A DNA stretch of 64,000 bases from Micromonospora sp. WMMD1102. GTDB taxonomy: Bacteria; Actinomycetota; Actinomycetes; Mycobacteriales; Micromonosporaceae. The stretch spans positions 1,860,001 to 1,924,000 of the forward strand of contig NZ_JARUBN010000001.1 of assembly GCF_029626265.1 (NCBI RefSeq). The letters are read 5' to 3'. A program made the position numbers and the translations under genes. Under the pieces are notes generated by a model. The model was not told the DNA's origin. It did no database searches and saw nothing but the letters and a program-made list of their open reading frames with translations. Positions 53,204 through 62,897 of this stretch are shown here, piece by piece (positions within the stretch are counted from its first letter, which is position 1; each line of letters begins with the position of its first letter).

Positions 53204-56200
53204 TCAGCCGAGCAGCGCGGCGGTCTCCGCCTGACGTGGAATGTCGAGTTCGACGAAGTGTCGGTGCGCCCGGCGCCACGCCGAGCGGGCGGCCCGCTCG
53301 GCACCGGTGAGCCGGTACGCCCGCCCGAGCGGGACCAGCGCGTTGGCGTACCCGAGCGACTGCCCGGTCCGCCGGAAGACCCGCAGGGCGTGTCGGCACG
53401 CGGCGACGGCCGCGGGTCCGTCGCCCAGCGCCACGAGAGCGGGCCCCAGGGTCGCGTACGCCTTGCCCAACACCAGAGGGCTGCCCGCAGCGGCGAGGCG
53501 GAGCGCCTCGGTCGCGTGTTCGCGCGCCTGGTCCGGCCGACCGCCGGCCAGGGTCACCCGGGCCAGCCCGACCAGCGACTCGACCCGGCCGGCGTGGTGG
53601 CCGGTGCGGTCGGTGATGGTGACGGCGGCCGCCAGCCGCCCCAGCGCGGCCTCGATCCGGCCCTCTCCGGTCGCCGACTCCGCGAGTCCGATCAGCGCAT
53701 CGACCTGGCAGTTCAGGTTCTCCGCCTGGCAGGCGAGGCGTAGCGCCGCGCGGTGTGCGTCGGCCGCCAGCGACCAGCGGCCCGCGTCGTTGTGCACCCG
53801 GCCGATCGTCTCGAAGCTGATCGCCTCGCCGTAGGGCAGACCGGCGCCCCGGGCGACGGCCAGGGCGCGCTCCAGCCAGTGCAGCGCCGCCGCCAGGTGT
53901 CCCCGCTCCTGCCGGACGAGCCCGAGGTTCACCAGGACGATCGACTGCATGTTCAGGTCTCCGATCCGTTCGGCCAACGGAAGGGAGGCGGTGAGGCACC
54001 GTTGGGCCGGGCCGAGCCGGCCGAGGGCGAGATGGGCCGAGGCGAGGTTGTTCAGCCCCGACGACTCACCACGTGCGTTGTCCAACGCATTGTCGATCCG
54101 GATCGACCTGCGGTACCGGGCCAGAGCCTGCCGTGGCCTGCCCAACTGCTTCAGGGTGACGCCGATGCCGCGCAGCGCGTCCGCCTCGCCGCGCCGCCAG
54201 TTGGCCCGGCGGGCGAGCGCCAAGGCCCGTTCGTACTCGGCCCGGCCCGCGACCAGCCTGGTCATCCGCCAGTTGGCGTGGCCGAGCGACAGTCTCATCG
54301 CGGCCTGGCCGCCCAGGTCGCCGGCGCGTTGGGCCGCAGCCAACCCGATGTTCGCCATCCGCACCGACTCGGCCAGGGGCCGGAAGTGGTGGAGATAGTC
54401 CTGCAGGGCGATCACCAGCAGGCAGGCCATCGGCCTGGCGTCGAGGTCGGCGGAGAGGTGTACCGCGGCGGTGATCTCCTCCCACGTCTCGTCGAGCCAG
54501 GCCAGCGCGTGGGACCTGTCCCGGAAGGACTCCGGGGTGACGTGGGGCGGGATCGTGTCCGGCGGGGACGAGATCAGATAGAAGCCGCCCGCTCGTGCCG
54601 TTCCCACAGCCGAGTAGAGGTAGTACGCCATCAGCCGCCGTACGGCCTGTCGCCGCTCGGTCGGGGAGTCCTCCTCGGCAACCCGCTCCGCGGCGTACTC
54701 GAGCAGCAGGTCGTGGGCGGCGAACCGGTTGACGCCGACCTCGGTCACCAGGTGCACCCGGGCGACGCTGTCCAACAACTCCTCCGCCTCGCCGCGGTCC
54801 ACCCCGGCCAGCGCCGCCGCCGAGGCGCTGGCCAGACCACCGCTCGGAGCCAGCGACATCAGCCGGAACATCCGGCGGGCCGGCGCGGGCAGCGCCTGGT
54901 AGGAGAGGTCCAGTGTGGAGCGCACCGCCGTGTGTTCGTCGCCGTCGACCCGGAGCCGGGCCAGCCTGCCCCGGTCGGCCAGCTCCGCGACGTAGTCGCC
55001 GACCGTGTGGTAACGCTGCTCGGCCAGTCGCGCCCCGGCGATCGAGAGGGCCAACGGCATGTGACCGCACTGCGCCGCCAGCCGCGCCGCGGCCTCCGGC
55101 TCCGCCCGCAGTCGGGCGGTACCGGCCCCGTGCGCGAGCAGTGCCTGCGCCTCCTGCGGCTCGAGCGCCGCCACGCCGAGCCGGCTCGCTCCCTCCCGCG
55201 CCACCAGGCCGCCGAGGCGGTCCCGGCTGGTCACCACGACCAGGCAGCCGGCACCGCCGGGCAGGACCGGCCGGACCTGTTCTGCGGTCGCGACGTTGTC
55301 GAGCACCAACAGGACGCGTCGGTCCGCGAGCAGTGACCGGTAGAGCGCCACCTGGGCCTGAAGGTCCGCCGGGATGTCCCGGGGGGCCTGCCCGAGGGCC
55401 TGGAGCAGCAGCGGCAGTGCCTCGGTGGGGGACATCAGCTGCCCCGGGTCGAAGCCGCGCATGCCGAGGAACAGTTGGCCGTCGGGGAAGTCGTCGGCGG
55501 CCCGGTGGGCCCAGCGCACGGCCAGGGCGGTCTTCCCCACGCCGGCGGGACCGACCACCAGCACGATCCGCGCCGCCCCCGAGGCCAACCAGTCGAGCTG
55601 CTTCAGCTCCGCCTCCCGGCCGACGAACCGTCCGATGTCGGCGGGCAACTGCCGAGGAATCCTCGCCGATTCCGGCGGAAACGGACCGGCCGGTTCCAGC
55701 GTGCCCGCCAGTACGCGTTGGTGCAGACTCCGCAACTCCTCGCTGGGCTCCAACCCGAGCTCCGCGATCAGGCGGGTACGGAAGTCGCGGTACACCTCCA
55801 ACGCCTCGGCCGCCCGGCCACCCGAATACAGCGCGAGCATCAGCAGCCGCTGGGATCTCTCCCGGAGCGGGTCCTCCGCGACCAGCCGGGTCAGCTCGGC
55901 CACTGCCTCGTGCAGCCGACCCAGTGCCAGCATGGCCTCGGCGCGTCCCTCCAGGGCCGCCGTCCGGTGTTCGGTGAGCCGTACCGCCTCGGCCTCGACA
56001 TGCGGCCCCCGCAGGCCGGCCAGCGGCGCACCCCGCCACAGGGTCAACGCCGCGTCGTAGTCGGCGACGGCCTCCGCCGGACGACCCTCGAACGCCGCCC
56101 GGCGGGCCGACTCCACCCGTTCGACGAACAACGCCGCGTCCAACTCCCCGTCACCCACCCGCAACAGGTAACCCGGGCTTCTGGTCTCGACCAACGTCGC

Positions 56201-56443
56201 ACCCTGCGGCCCACAGGCCCGACGAAGCTCCGCCACCAGGGCTCGCACCCTGGCGGCGGCGGAGACGGGCGGATCATCTCCCCAGATCCGGTCGGTGATC
56301 CGTTGTACGGAGACGACGTGATTGGCCTCCAACACCAGTACGCCGAGCAACGCCTGCTGCCGGCCGGTCAACTCGACCGGCCGTCCCGCCACGGTCAGCC
56401 CGACCGGTCCCAGCAGAGTGACCTGCGTACCGCTCACCACCAT
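53204..56443 (-). CDS. AfsR-type SARP/NB-ARC/TPR regulator
   Basis: 1079 residues from the ATG at 56443. N-terminal SARP DNA-binding and activation domains (about 1-250), an NB-ARC ATPase (GPAGVGKTALAVRWAHRA; RRVLLVLDNVATAEQVRPV; CGHMPLALSIAGARLAEQ) and a long C-terminal tetratricopeptide region (about 640-1079). A large signal-integrating activator. With the short SARP gene beside it, the cluster has two SARP-family regulators. Divergent from the GNAT gene. Confidence 0.93.
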   Translation of the reverse strand: MVVSGTQVTLLGPVGLTVAGRPVELTGRQQALLGVLVLEANHVVSVQRITDRIWGDDPPVSAAARVRALVAELRRACGPQGATLVETRSPGYLLRVGDGELDAALFVERVESARRAAFEGRPAEAVADYDAALTLWRGAPLAGLRGPHVEAEAVRLTEHRTAALEGRAEAMLALGRLHEAVAELTRLVAEDPLRERSQRLLMLALYSGGRAAEALEVYRDFRTRLIAELGLEPSEELRSLHQRVLAGTLEPAGPFPPESARIPRQLPADIGRFVGREAELKQLDWLASGAARIVLVVGPAGVGKTALAVRWAHRAADDFPDGQLFLGMRGFDPGQLMSPTEALPLLLQALGQAPRDIPADLQAQVALYRSLLADRRVLLVLDNVATAEQVRPVLPGGAGCLVVVTSRDRLGGLVAREGASRLGVAALEPQEAQALLAHGAGTARLRAEPEAAARLAAQCGHMPLALSIAGARLAEQRYHTVGDYVAELADRGRLARLRVDGDEHTAVRSTLDLSYQALPAPARRMFRLMSLAPSGGLASASAAALAGVDRGEAEELLDSVARVHLVTEVGVNRFAAHDLLLEYAAERVAEEDSPTERRQAVRRLMAYYLYSAVGTARAGGFYLISSPPDTIPPHVTPESFRDRSHALAWLDETWEEITAAVHLSADLDARPMACLLVIALQDYLHHFRPLAESVRMANIGLAAAQRAGDLGGQAAMRLSLGHANWRMTRLVAGRAEYERALALARRANWRRGEADALRGIGVTLKQLGRPRQALARYRRSIRIDNALDNARGESSGLNNLASAHLALGRLGPAQRCLTASLPLAERIGDLNMQSIVLVNLGLVRQERGHLAAALHWLERALAVARGAGLPYGEAISFETIGRVHNDAGRWSLAADAHRAALRLACQAENLNCQVDALIGLAESATGEGRIEAALGRLAAAVTITDRTGHHAGRVESLVGLARVTLAGGRPDQAREHATEALRLAAAGSPLVLGKAYATLGPALVALGDGPAAVAACRHALRVFRRTGQSLGYANALVPLGRAYRLTGAERAARSAWRRAHRHFVELDIPRQAETAALLG

Positions 56444-56698
56444 GGAAGTGGACCGTAGATCAAAAACCGCCCATCGCGCGAACGGACCGGATGTCCGGCC
56501 GAAGGTCTGGGCCAGCGGACCGGTAGCGGGAGTCAGATGGGCAATCCGGGCATGTGCCTGAGTTTCAGGCCATGCCGCCGGGGGCAGCATGCGAACGTCC
56601 CGCCACCGGCACGGTCGCCTCTCCGGAATTCCCTGGTCAGGGGCGTGGCAGACTGGTCGGGTCGGCTGGGGGGGAGGGTGTCGGGAGAGTGGCGCAGG

Positions 56699-57343
56699 AT
56701 GATCACGGAAATCCGTAGCTTCGCGGAGACCGACCGTGCCGCCCTGCGTGAGCTGTTCCGCCGGGCGGGAGAGGGCTCGCCGTCCTCCCTGCTCTGGGGG
56801 CACCAGGAGTCGGAGGCGGCCATGTACCTGGAGCCGTACATGAGCCAGGAACCGGACTCGTTGTTCCTGGCCGTCGCAGGTGGCCAGGTCGTCGGCTACC
56901 TGGCGGGGTGCCCGGACAGCTCGACCTTTCCCACCGAACGAGAGCGCATGGAGCGGGCGATCGCGAGGTATCGGCTGGTTTTCCGGCCCAGGCCCGCGGC
57001 CTTCCTTGCCCGTGGCATGGTCGACATGGCGACGGCCGCGGTCCGGCGAAAGCCGACCGCGGGCGGCTTCGACGATGCCCGTTGGCCGGCCCACCTGCAC
57101 ATCAACGTGACGCCCCGGGCACGGGGGACCGGCGCCGCCGACGGCCTGATGCGGCGATGGTTCGACCGGCTCGTCGAGACCGGTTCACCCGGGTGCTATC
57201 TGCAGACCCTGGCCGAGAACACCCGCGCGGTGCGGTTCTTCGAACGCGTCGGCTTCACCAGACACGGTCCGACGCCGCTGGTCCCCGGTGCCAGGCGGGG
57301 CGGCAGGCCGCTGCACCAGCAGACGATGGTCTGGCAGCCCTGA
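56699..57343 (+). CDS. GNAT family N-acetyltransferase
   Basis: 214 residues from the ATG at 56699. GNAT motifs: SLFLAVAGGQVVGYLAG, acetyl-CoA loop NVTPRARGTGAADGLMRRWF, and TLAENTRAVRFFERVGF. It could acetylate the finished peptide, for example its N-terminus, or confer self-protection, as acetyltransferases do in other azole-peptide clusters such as goadsporin. It might also be unrelated to the cluster. Confidence 0.88.
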   Translation: MITEIRSFAETDRAALRELFRRAGEGSPSSLLWGHQESEAAMYLEPYMSQEPDSLFLAVAGGQVVGYLAGCPDSSTFPTERERMERAIARYRLVFRPRPAAFLARGMVDMATAAVRRKPTAGGFDDARWPAHLHINVTPRARGTGAADGLMRRWFDRLVETGSPGCYLQTLAENTRAVRFFERVGFTRHGPTPLVPGARRGGRPLHQQTMVWQP

Positions 57344-57517
57344 AGTAACTCGATCCGTTCCCTGCGGCCCCGCACCGGGGCCGAGAGGTCGAGCGGGTCG
57401 CGAGCCTCCGGCGAGACCCGGAACCGTACCGGCCGGGCGCGTCCAACGAGCGTCCAGTTGCCGTTCAGTCCGGATTGAAAACGTGGCCGCACAGCTGCCT
57501 CGCCGATGGAGGGGAAC

Positions 57518-58858
57518 ATGACAGGAACAGGCAGGGCCCGCGACGAGTTGCCGATGCCGGAGGGCATGCTTTCGGTCGCTCCGTCGCCGGCCTCGACGTC
57601 CGGGCTGGCCGCGCCCGCCGGTCCGGGGGACGGGACCGACAGTGCCGGGCGGAGGCCGGTGGGATCACGCCGACGGGGGTCGGTCGGAGCACGTCGCCGG
57701 CGGTTGACGGCCGGGGTACTGGCGTCGGCGCTGGCGCTGGTCGGGGTGCTGGGGCAGGCGGTGCCGGCGCAGGCGGAGGTGTCGAAGGAGCCCACGCCGA
57801 GCCTGCCCGGCCGGGCGGCCGAGGCCGTGACCGGCGTGTCCGGGCTGGCACCGGATGCCGGTCTGCGCCCCGCCGAAGGCCGCCGGACGGCGTCCGTGCC
57901 GCCGGGCACCGGGATCACGTTGGGCAAGCCGAAGGCCGGCCCGGCGCCCCGGATGGTCGAGGATCCGAACGATCCGCCGACCTGCGTGCCGTACATCAGC
58001 GGTCAGGTGACCCGGAACGGTACCGCGCTGGCCCGGGTCGACTACCTGGCCGAGATCGTGTGCAACTTCTATCTCGCGGGCGCCGGCCAGGCGTACCTGA
58101 TCGAGCGGACGGGCGGTTCCCGGTACAACGGTGCCGTCATCGCCGCGGCCGCCCCCTTCTACTTCTCCTCCCACTACTACGGGTACAGCATCGGTGCGGT
58201 GCTCATCGACGGTCGCGTCTACGACGGCGGTCGCCAGTTGGAGATCGGGTTCGACCTGGCGTTGCAGACCCTGAACGGGACGCCGTGGGGCGGCTGCTTC
58301 GCGCTGCCCGCCCCGCAGCGTTACCTGACCCCGTGTTACGGCCTGGGCACCTCGTACCTGTCCGTCTCGATCGGGTCGGGAGTGTTCAGCACCGGGCTGC
58401 CGGCGTACAACCCGGCGGCGGCGATCCGGGACATTCCGGCCATCGACCTGCTCACCTTCCACGTGGGTGGCCAGTCCGACCCGGCGTCGACGGCCCGGCA
58501 GAACATCGTGGACACCGCGGCCGGGCTGCCCGCCCAGACCAGCGACTTCAGCCACGTGGGCCGGACCAGCGTGAACCTCGACCTCGACATGTTGCGCGGC
58601 ATCCTCAGTTTGCACCTGCAGAACGGCTTCAACTTCCGGGTGACCGCGATCGCCGGCAGCAGGCACGGTGCGACCTCCCGGCACTACGTCGGGAAGGCGT
58701 TCGACGTCGACACCGTCAACGGCGCCCGGGTCAACTCGAGCAACCCGTTCAACCAGGCGTTCAAGGACGCCTGCCGGGCGTACGGGGCGACCGAGGTGCT
58801 CGGCCCGGGAGACGATGCCGACCACGCCACGCACATCCACTGCGCGTGGCCACGGTAG
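57518..58858 (+). CDS. Secreted M15-like zinc peptidase domain protein
   Basis: 446 residues from the ATG at 57518 (GGAGGGG upstream). A long basic N-terminal region precedes the export signal (LTAGVLASALALVGVLGQAV, PAQA). The middle part is of unknown family. The C-terminal 120 residues resemble M15 D-Ala-D-Ala peptidases: SRHGATSRHYVGKAFDVD with His and Asp ligands, and HIHC near the end. Probably acts on peptidoglycan or a peptide outside the cell. Confidence 0.75.
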   Translation: MTGTGRARDELPMPEGMLSVAPSPASTSGLAAPAGPGDGTDSAGRRPVGSRRRGSVGARRRRLTAGVLASALALVGVLGQAVPAQAEVSKEPTPSLPGRAAEAVTGVSGLAPDAGLRPAEGRRTASVPPGTGITLGKPKAGPAPRMVEDPNDPPTCVPYISGQVTRNGTALARVDYLAEIVCNFYLAGAGQAYLIERTGGSRYNGAVIAAAAPFYFSSHYYGYSIGAVLIDGRVYDGGRQLEIGFDLALQTLNGTPWGGCFALPAPQRYLTPCYGLGTSYLSVSIGSGVFSTGLPAYNPAAAIRDIPAIDLLTFHVGGQSDPASTARQNIVDTAAGLPAQTSDFSHVGRTSVNLDLDMLRGILSLHLQNGFNFRVTAIAGSRHGATSRHYVGKAFDVDTVNGARVNSSNPFNQAFKDACRAYGATEVLGPGDDADHATHIHCAWPR

Positions 58859-58960
58859 TGGCCCCCCGGAACCCCGGACGGAACCGGGCCGACAGCGACG
58901 GGTGAGGCGTCGCGCCGGCCGGCGCGGTACGGCCGCGCCGGCCGGACCCGGGCGTTCTCG

Positions 58961-60370
58961 TCAGTCCACGTCCCAGGAGTCGAGCTGATAGCCGGCTCCG
59001 ACGCGCTCGGCGACCCTGTCGGTCGCGAGCACCGCGCCCGTCGGGTCCAGTGCCTGCAGGCGCAGGTCCTCGGTGGCCGGCACCGTCAGCACGAGAGCGG
59101 AGTCCCGGACCTGTCCCTGGGCCACCGGACGGTCGCCGAGCAGCGCGCGCACCTGGACGGCACCGGCGGGGGCGACCACCAGCAGCGGGTGGCTCGGTGG
59201 GCTGGCGGCGCCGTCGACCGGGCCGAGCGGGATCGCCAGCAGCCGCTCCGGTGCCGCCGGGTCGGTACGGGTCAGGAACTGACTCGCCGTCCCCACGGTC
59301 CCGTCGGCCCGTTGCCCGGGGTAGGTGACCGCCACCTCGCCCAGCCATCCGCCGTCGACGGCCGGTGCGGTGAGCACGGTGGCCAGTCCGTCGAATCCGA
59401 CACCCGTGCCGGTCGTCTCGCCGCTCCAGAGCACCGTCGGCAGTTCGGTCACGGTGTATCCCCAGCCGCCGGCCGCGGTGTTGACCGCGCGGCGGGACTC
59501 GGTCGGCTGCGACCGACCCCTTGCCTGCGCCATCGCGGCGTCGAACTGGGCGTCCGTGACACCCTCGGGCGCCCACGAACCGGGGCCGGGCAGCCGCTTC
59601 CGCACCTCACCCGCGCAGCTCACCTGGAACCACTGTGGCCGCAGGGCGCCCGGCGGGCGGAGCAGGTAGGAGCCGGTCGGTTCCGGCGTCCAGACCTGCG
59701 GCACGGGCATCGCGGCGGTGCTGAACTCGCAGCCATCCGGAGCGATGCCGACGTAGCCGAGCTGGTGCGGCTCGTCGAGGGACCCTACGGTCAGGCTGTC
59801 GTACGGCTCCAACCCGTCGCCGAACCCGTCGACGGCGGTACGGGCCAGCTCCTGCGGACCGGCCCCCTTGTCCGCCACCATCCAGGCCCGGGCGTTCGGC
59901 CAGCCCCGGGAGTCGCGTCCGGTGAGTACGAACGCGGCGAACGCGATCCGGTGCGGGCCCAGGTCGTCGACGAACAACACCCGTACCTCCCGGACCGGTG
60001 TGGTCAGCCTCGGCAGCCGGCCGGCCTGTGCATCGGCCAGCAGGGCATCGGCCAGGGAGGTCACGTACCCGTGGTCGGCGCCGATCCGGCCGCGTGGTTC
60101 GGACCGGGCCAGTCGGTCCGCCCAGGCCAGCATCGCCGCTCCGGCCTCCCGGCTGGCCGCCGGTTCCGGAACGGCCCCGCCACCCGGCCGGAGAGCGCTG
60201 ACGCCGACCCCGACGGCGGCCAGCAGGGCGATCGCACACAGGGTCGCGGTGAGTGCCCGCCGCCGGCCCCGCCGCCGCCGGGCGAGCACCCGGCCGTACG
60301 GGTCGGGCCGCGGTCGCAGGTCCTCGGTCAGTTCGGCCAGGATCTGGCCGATCCGCTCGTCAGAACGCAT
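58961..60370 (-). CDS. Membrane-anchored protein co-transcribed with an ECF sigma factor
   Basis: 469 residues. A short cytosolic N-terminus (RIGQILAELTEDLRPRPDPY), one transmembrane helix (TATLCAIALLAAVGVGVSAL) and a large extracytoplasmic domain of unknown fold. It overlaps the ECF sigma gene by 11 nt. The topology suits an anti-sigma-like or sensor partner, but no classical zinc anti-sigma motif is visible. Confidence 0.75.
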   Translation of the reverse strand: MRSDERIGQILAELTEDLRPRPDPYGRVLARRRRGRRRALTATLCAIALLAAVGVGVSALRPGGGAVPEPAASREAGAAMLAWADRLARSEPRGRIGADHGYVTSLADALLADAQAGRLPRLTTPVREVRVLFVDDLGPHRIAFAAFVLTGRDSRGWPNARAWMVADKGAGPQELARTAVDGFGDGLEPYDSLTVGSLDEPHQLGYVGIAPDGCEFSTAAMPVPQVWTPEPTGSYLLRPPGALRPQWFQVSCAGEVRKRLPGPGSWAPEGVTDAQFDAAMAQARGRSQPTESRRAVNTAAGGWGYTVTELPTVLWSGETTGTGVGFDGLATVLTAPAVDGGWLGEVAVTYPGQRADGTVGTASQFLTRTDPAAPERLLAIPLGPVDGAASPPSHPLLVVAPAGAVQVRALLGDRPVAQGQVRDSALVLTVPATEDLRLQALDPTGAVLATDRVAERVGAGYQLDSWDVD

Positions 60371-60890
60371 GGTGCCCCCTTGCCGGTGTCACCGCGCCGG
60401 GCGCGGCCGATCGTGGTCGGGATTCCAGGGCCGTCCGCAGCCGGGCCAGTCCCCGGGAGGCGCGGCTCTTCACCGAGCCGACCGAGCAGCCCAGGGTCTC
60501 GGCGACCTCCGCCTCGGGCAGGTCCGCGACATACCGGAGTACGATCACCGCCCTGGTCCGCGGCGCCAGCGTCCGCATCGCTTGCCAGAGCGCCTCCCGT
60601 TCGGTGACCCGGTCCGCCACGTCCCGGACCTGCCGTTCCGGCAGCAGGGCGGTCACCACCTCCCGGGCCCGGTGGCGACGCCACCCGGTGATGTGCTGGT
60701 TGACCATGACCCGCCGCAGGTACGCCATCGGCTCGTCGACCCGCCGCCACCGGCGCAGCACCTTCACCAGGGCGCCCTGGACAAGGTCCTCCGCATCGTC
60801 CGCCGACCCGGTCAGGTGATAGGCCACCCGCAGCAGGTCCGGGTAGCGCGCTTCGACGAACTCCCGGAAGCCGCCGTCGTCCGATGCCAT
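60360..60890 (-). CDS. ECF sigma factor (SigE/SigM-like)
   Basis: 176 residues. Region 2 (FREFVEARYPDLLRVAYHLT; DDAEDLVQGALVKVLRRW) and region 4 (LAPRTRAVIVLRYVADLPEA; LGCSVGSVKSRASRGLARLR). It belongs to the actinobacterial SigE-type ECF group usually paired with a following membrane protein, as here. Confidence 0.93.
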   Translation of the reverse strand: MASDDGGFREFVEARYPDLLRVAYHLTGSADDAEDLVQGALVKVLRRWRRVDEPMAYLRRVMVNQHITGWRRHRAREVVTALLPERQVRDVADRVTEREALWQAMRTLAPRTRAVIVLRYVADLPEAEVAETLGCSVGSVKSRASRGLARLRTALESRPRSAAPGAVTPARGHHAF

Positions 60891-61085
60891 CTGCTCTCCA
60901 CCTCTGTCGGCTAACCAACACGACCCTGGCGGGGGCGGAAACGTTGACGGCCAGCGGCGGATTTTTCCGGCCCCCGGGTCAGCCGGTCAGCCGGGGCGGC
61001 TGCTCGGCCGGGGCAGCTGCTCGGCCGGGGCAGCCGGTCAGCCGGGGCGGGGCCGCGACGACCGTGCGGAGGATTCGTCGCTACG

Positions 61086-61640
61086 GTGTCGCTCATGCAC
61101 GACGGGTACGAGGCCAGGCTCGACGACCGGCTCGGGCGGCGGGAGCCGATGCTCGCGGAGCGTCGGTCCGAGGATTCCTCGTGGCAACCGCGCCGCACCG
61201 GCCGGTCGGCGTTCCGCACCGCTGCCGCGCCAGCGGATCCGTGGCTCACGAACTGGCTGGCGAGCCGTGCGCACGGGTTCCCCGAGTGGTCCGCGGCCAC
61301 CGGCCGGGCCGACGACCTGGACTTCAGCCCTGAGTCGTTGCTGACCCTGGAGCAGATCGTGCGACGTCGGATCCCGGCCAGGGAGGCGCTGCACGAGCCG
61401 GTGCACGACGACTTCGTCCAGGGAGCGATCTGGTACCTCGGCGAGATCGCCAGGCGCCACCGCGGCGCGCGCTGGCGGTACACCCCCGACCCCACCGGCA
61501 CCAGCAGGAACCCGTACGTGGGCCGGCCGTTCGTCGAACAGGACGACGGGAACGACGCGATCCCGCTGCTCGAACTGGAGGCCGCCGTCCTCTCCGACGA
61601 GACCGGCGTACTCCTGGACCGGTTCGAGGTGTTCGACTAG
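61086..61640 (+). CDS. Hypothetical protein
   Basis: 184 residues, soluble and charged, no recognised domain and no signal peptide. The GTG at 61086 follows GAGGA; ATG 61095 is an alternative start. Divergent from the ECF sigma gene and convergent with a secreted protein gene, separated by a strong hairpin. A GC-rich run of CAGCCGG/GGCCGGGGC repeats lies just upstream (60975-61052). Confidence 0.6.
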   Translation: MSLMHDGYEARLDDRLGRREPMLAERRSEDSSWQPRRTGRSAFRTAAAPADPWLTNWLASRAHGFPEWSAATGRADDLDFSPESLLTLEQIVRRRIPAREALHEPVHDDFVQGAIWYLGEIARRHRGARWRYTPDPTGTSRNPYVGRPFVEQDDGNDAIPLLELEAAVLSDETGVLLDRFEVFD

Positions 61641-61666
61641 CGGCAGGGACGGCATCGGATCAGAGA

Positions 61667-61720
61667 AGCACCCGACGAGTCCGTGGGCCTGACAGTGTCG
61701 GGCCGGACTCGTCGGGTGCT
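61667..61720. terminator. Bidirectional terminator between convergent genes
   Basis: A perfect 17-bp inverted repeat (61667-61683 with 61704-61720) with a 20-nt loop between the 184-residue gene and the secreted protein gene. Confidence 0.85.
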
Positions 61721-61777
61721 CTCGCTACTTACCGACCGTAGGCTCAACTGCGCCTAGGCATTACTGACCGTGGGCCC

Positions 61778-62677
61778 TTACTGACCGTAGGCCTTTGCGG
61801 TCCAGCCGAGCGAGCCGAGAGAGCCGCCCGCGATGTCCGTGCCGACCCCGTCCTTCGCATTCGCGTCGAAGTGCACGGAGGCCGCGCCGGACGTCGCCTT
61901 GATCCCGAGCAGCACCCGACCGTCGGGATGCGCGGAGCAGTAGCCCGTGCTGAGGCTGGTGAAGCCTGCCCAGCCGCTCGACCGCAGCACCTTCGAGCTG
62001 ATCGTCGTCGGGGTGGCCCGGTTGATCCGCCACTCCTTGAGCTGCCCGTTGGTCTTGGTGCCGATCAGCACGTCCACGGCGGCACTGCCGGTGCCCTCGC
62101 TGCGCTCGTAGGTCAGTGTGTTGACCGTGTCCCAGCCGGTGCCGGCCAGCTTCACCGGCGACGACAGGGTGAACACGTCGTCCACGTAGGTTTCGGTGTA
62201 ACGGTAGAGCGATGTGCCCGCCACCCGGTAGAGGTACGGCGACGCCGTGGCGAGGACGCGGGTGTTGGCGAACCCGCTCTTGAGCCGGCTTGCGGTCTGC
62301 GCCGTGATCTCCCAGGTGCCGTCGACCAGCTCGCCCTGACGGCTCACCTTGTAGACCCAGCCGTCGGTCGGGTGCGCCGCGTATTCGGTGCTGCGGAAGA
62401 ATCTGTCGTCGCCGGAACCGCCGATCTGCTGGTGCGCCGACGGCACCCAGCCGAGATTGTCGTTGACGTAGGCACTGGTGCTGGTCGTCCTGTCCCGGTA
62501 GGCGTAGCTGAGCCGCTGACCGTCGGATCGGTACGCCGCCGTGGAGACACCGCAGTCCGCCGGAACGTCGCTGAGGGCCGCGGTCGCCGGCCCGACAGGC
62601 CCGACGACTCCGGCCACGGCGAGACCGGTCGCGACAACGCTCAGCGCTGTCGCGGTGGCCACGATGGATTTACGCAT
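61778..62677 (-). CDS. Secreted beta-rich protein of unknown function
   Basis: 299 residues from the ATG at 62677 (GGAGG upstream). Signal peptide at about 1-34 (PVGPATAALSD). The remainder has repeated Tyr-Arg/Trp-rich strands (SPYLYRVAGTSLYRYTETYV; DDVFTLSSPVKLAGTGWDTV) that suggest a beta-propeller or lectin-like fold. No catalytic motif seen. Its last four codons plus stop are echoed twice downstream as degenerate repeats. Confidence 0.7.
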   Translation of the reverse strand: MRKSIVATATALSVVATGLAVAGVVGPVGPATAALSDVPADCGVSTAAYRSDGQRLSYAYRDRTTSTSAYVNDNLGWVPSAHQQIGGSGDDRFFRSTEYAAHPTDGWVYKVSRQGELVDGTWEITAQTASRLKSGFANTRVLATASPYLYRVAGTSLYRYTETYVDDVFTLSSPVKLAGTGWDTVNTLTYERSEGTGSAAVDVLIGTKTNGQLKEWRINRATPTTISSKVLRSSGWAGFTSLSTGYCSAHPDGRVLLGIKATSGAASVHFDANAKDGVGTDIAGGSLGSLGWTAKAYGQ

Positions 62678-62897
62678 GGGTGAAGTTCCTCCAGGTAGGG
62701 CTGGTCCTGCATGGTGAGGGTCGGGCCGCCGGGCGCCCCGCCGGCCGAGCTCTGCGCGTCGTCGTGTCACCAGTGCACAGAGTGCCCTCCGGTGGGGCGG
62801 TGCGGCCTGGGCAACCGTACGGTGCGGTGCGTACATCCCGGGCACAACTGGCGTACAGGGCGGCCGGTCACCCGCCCGTGCACGGCTGGCCGGAGGA

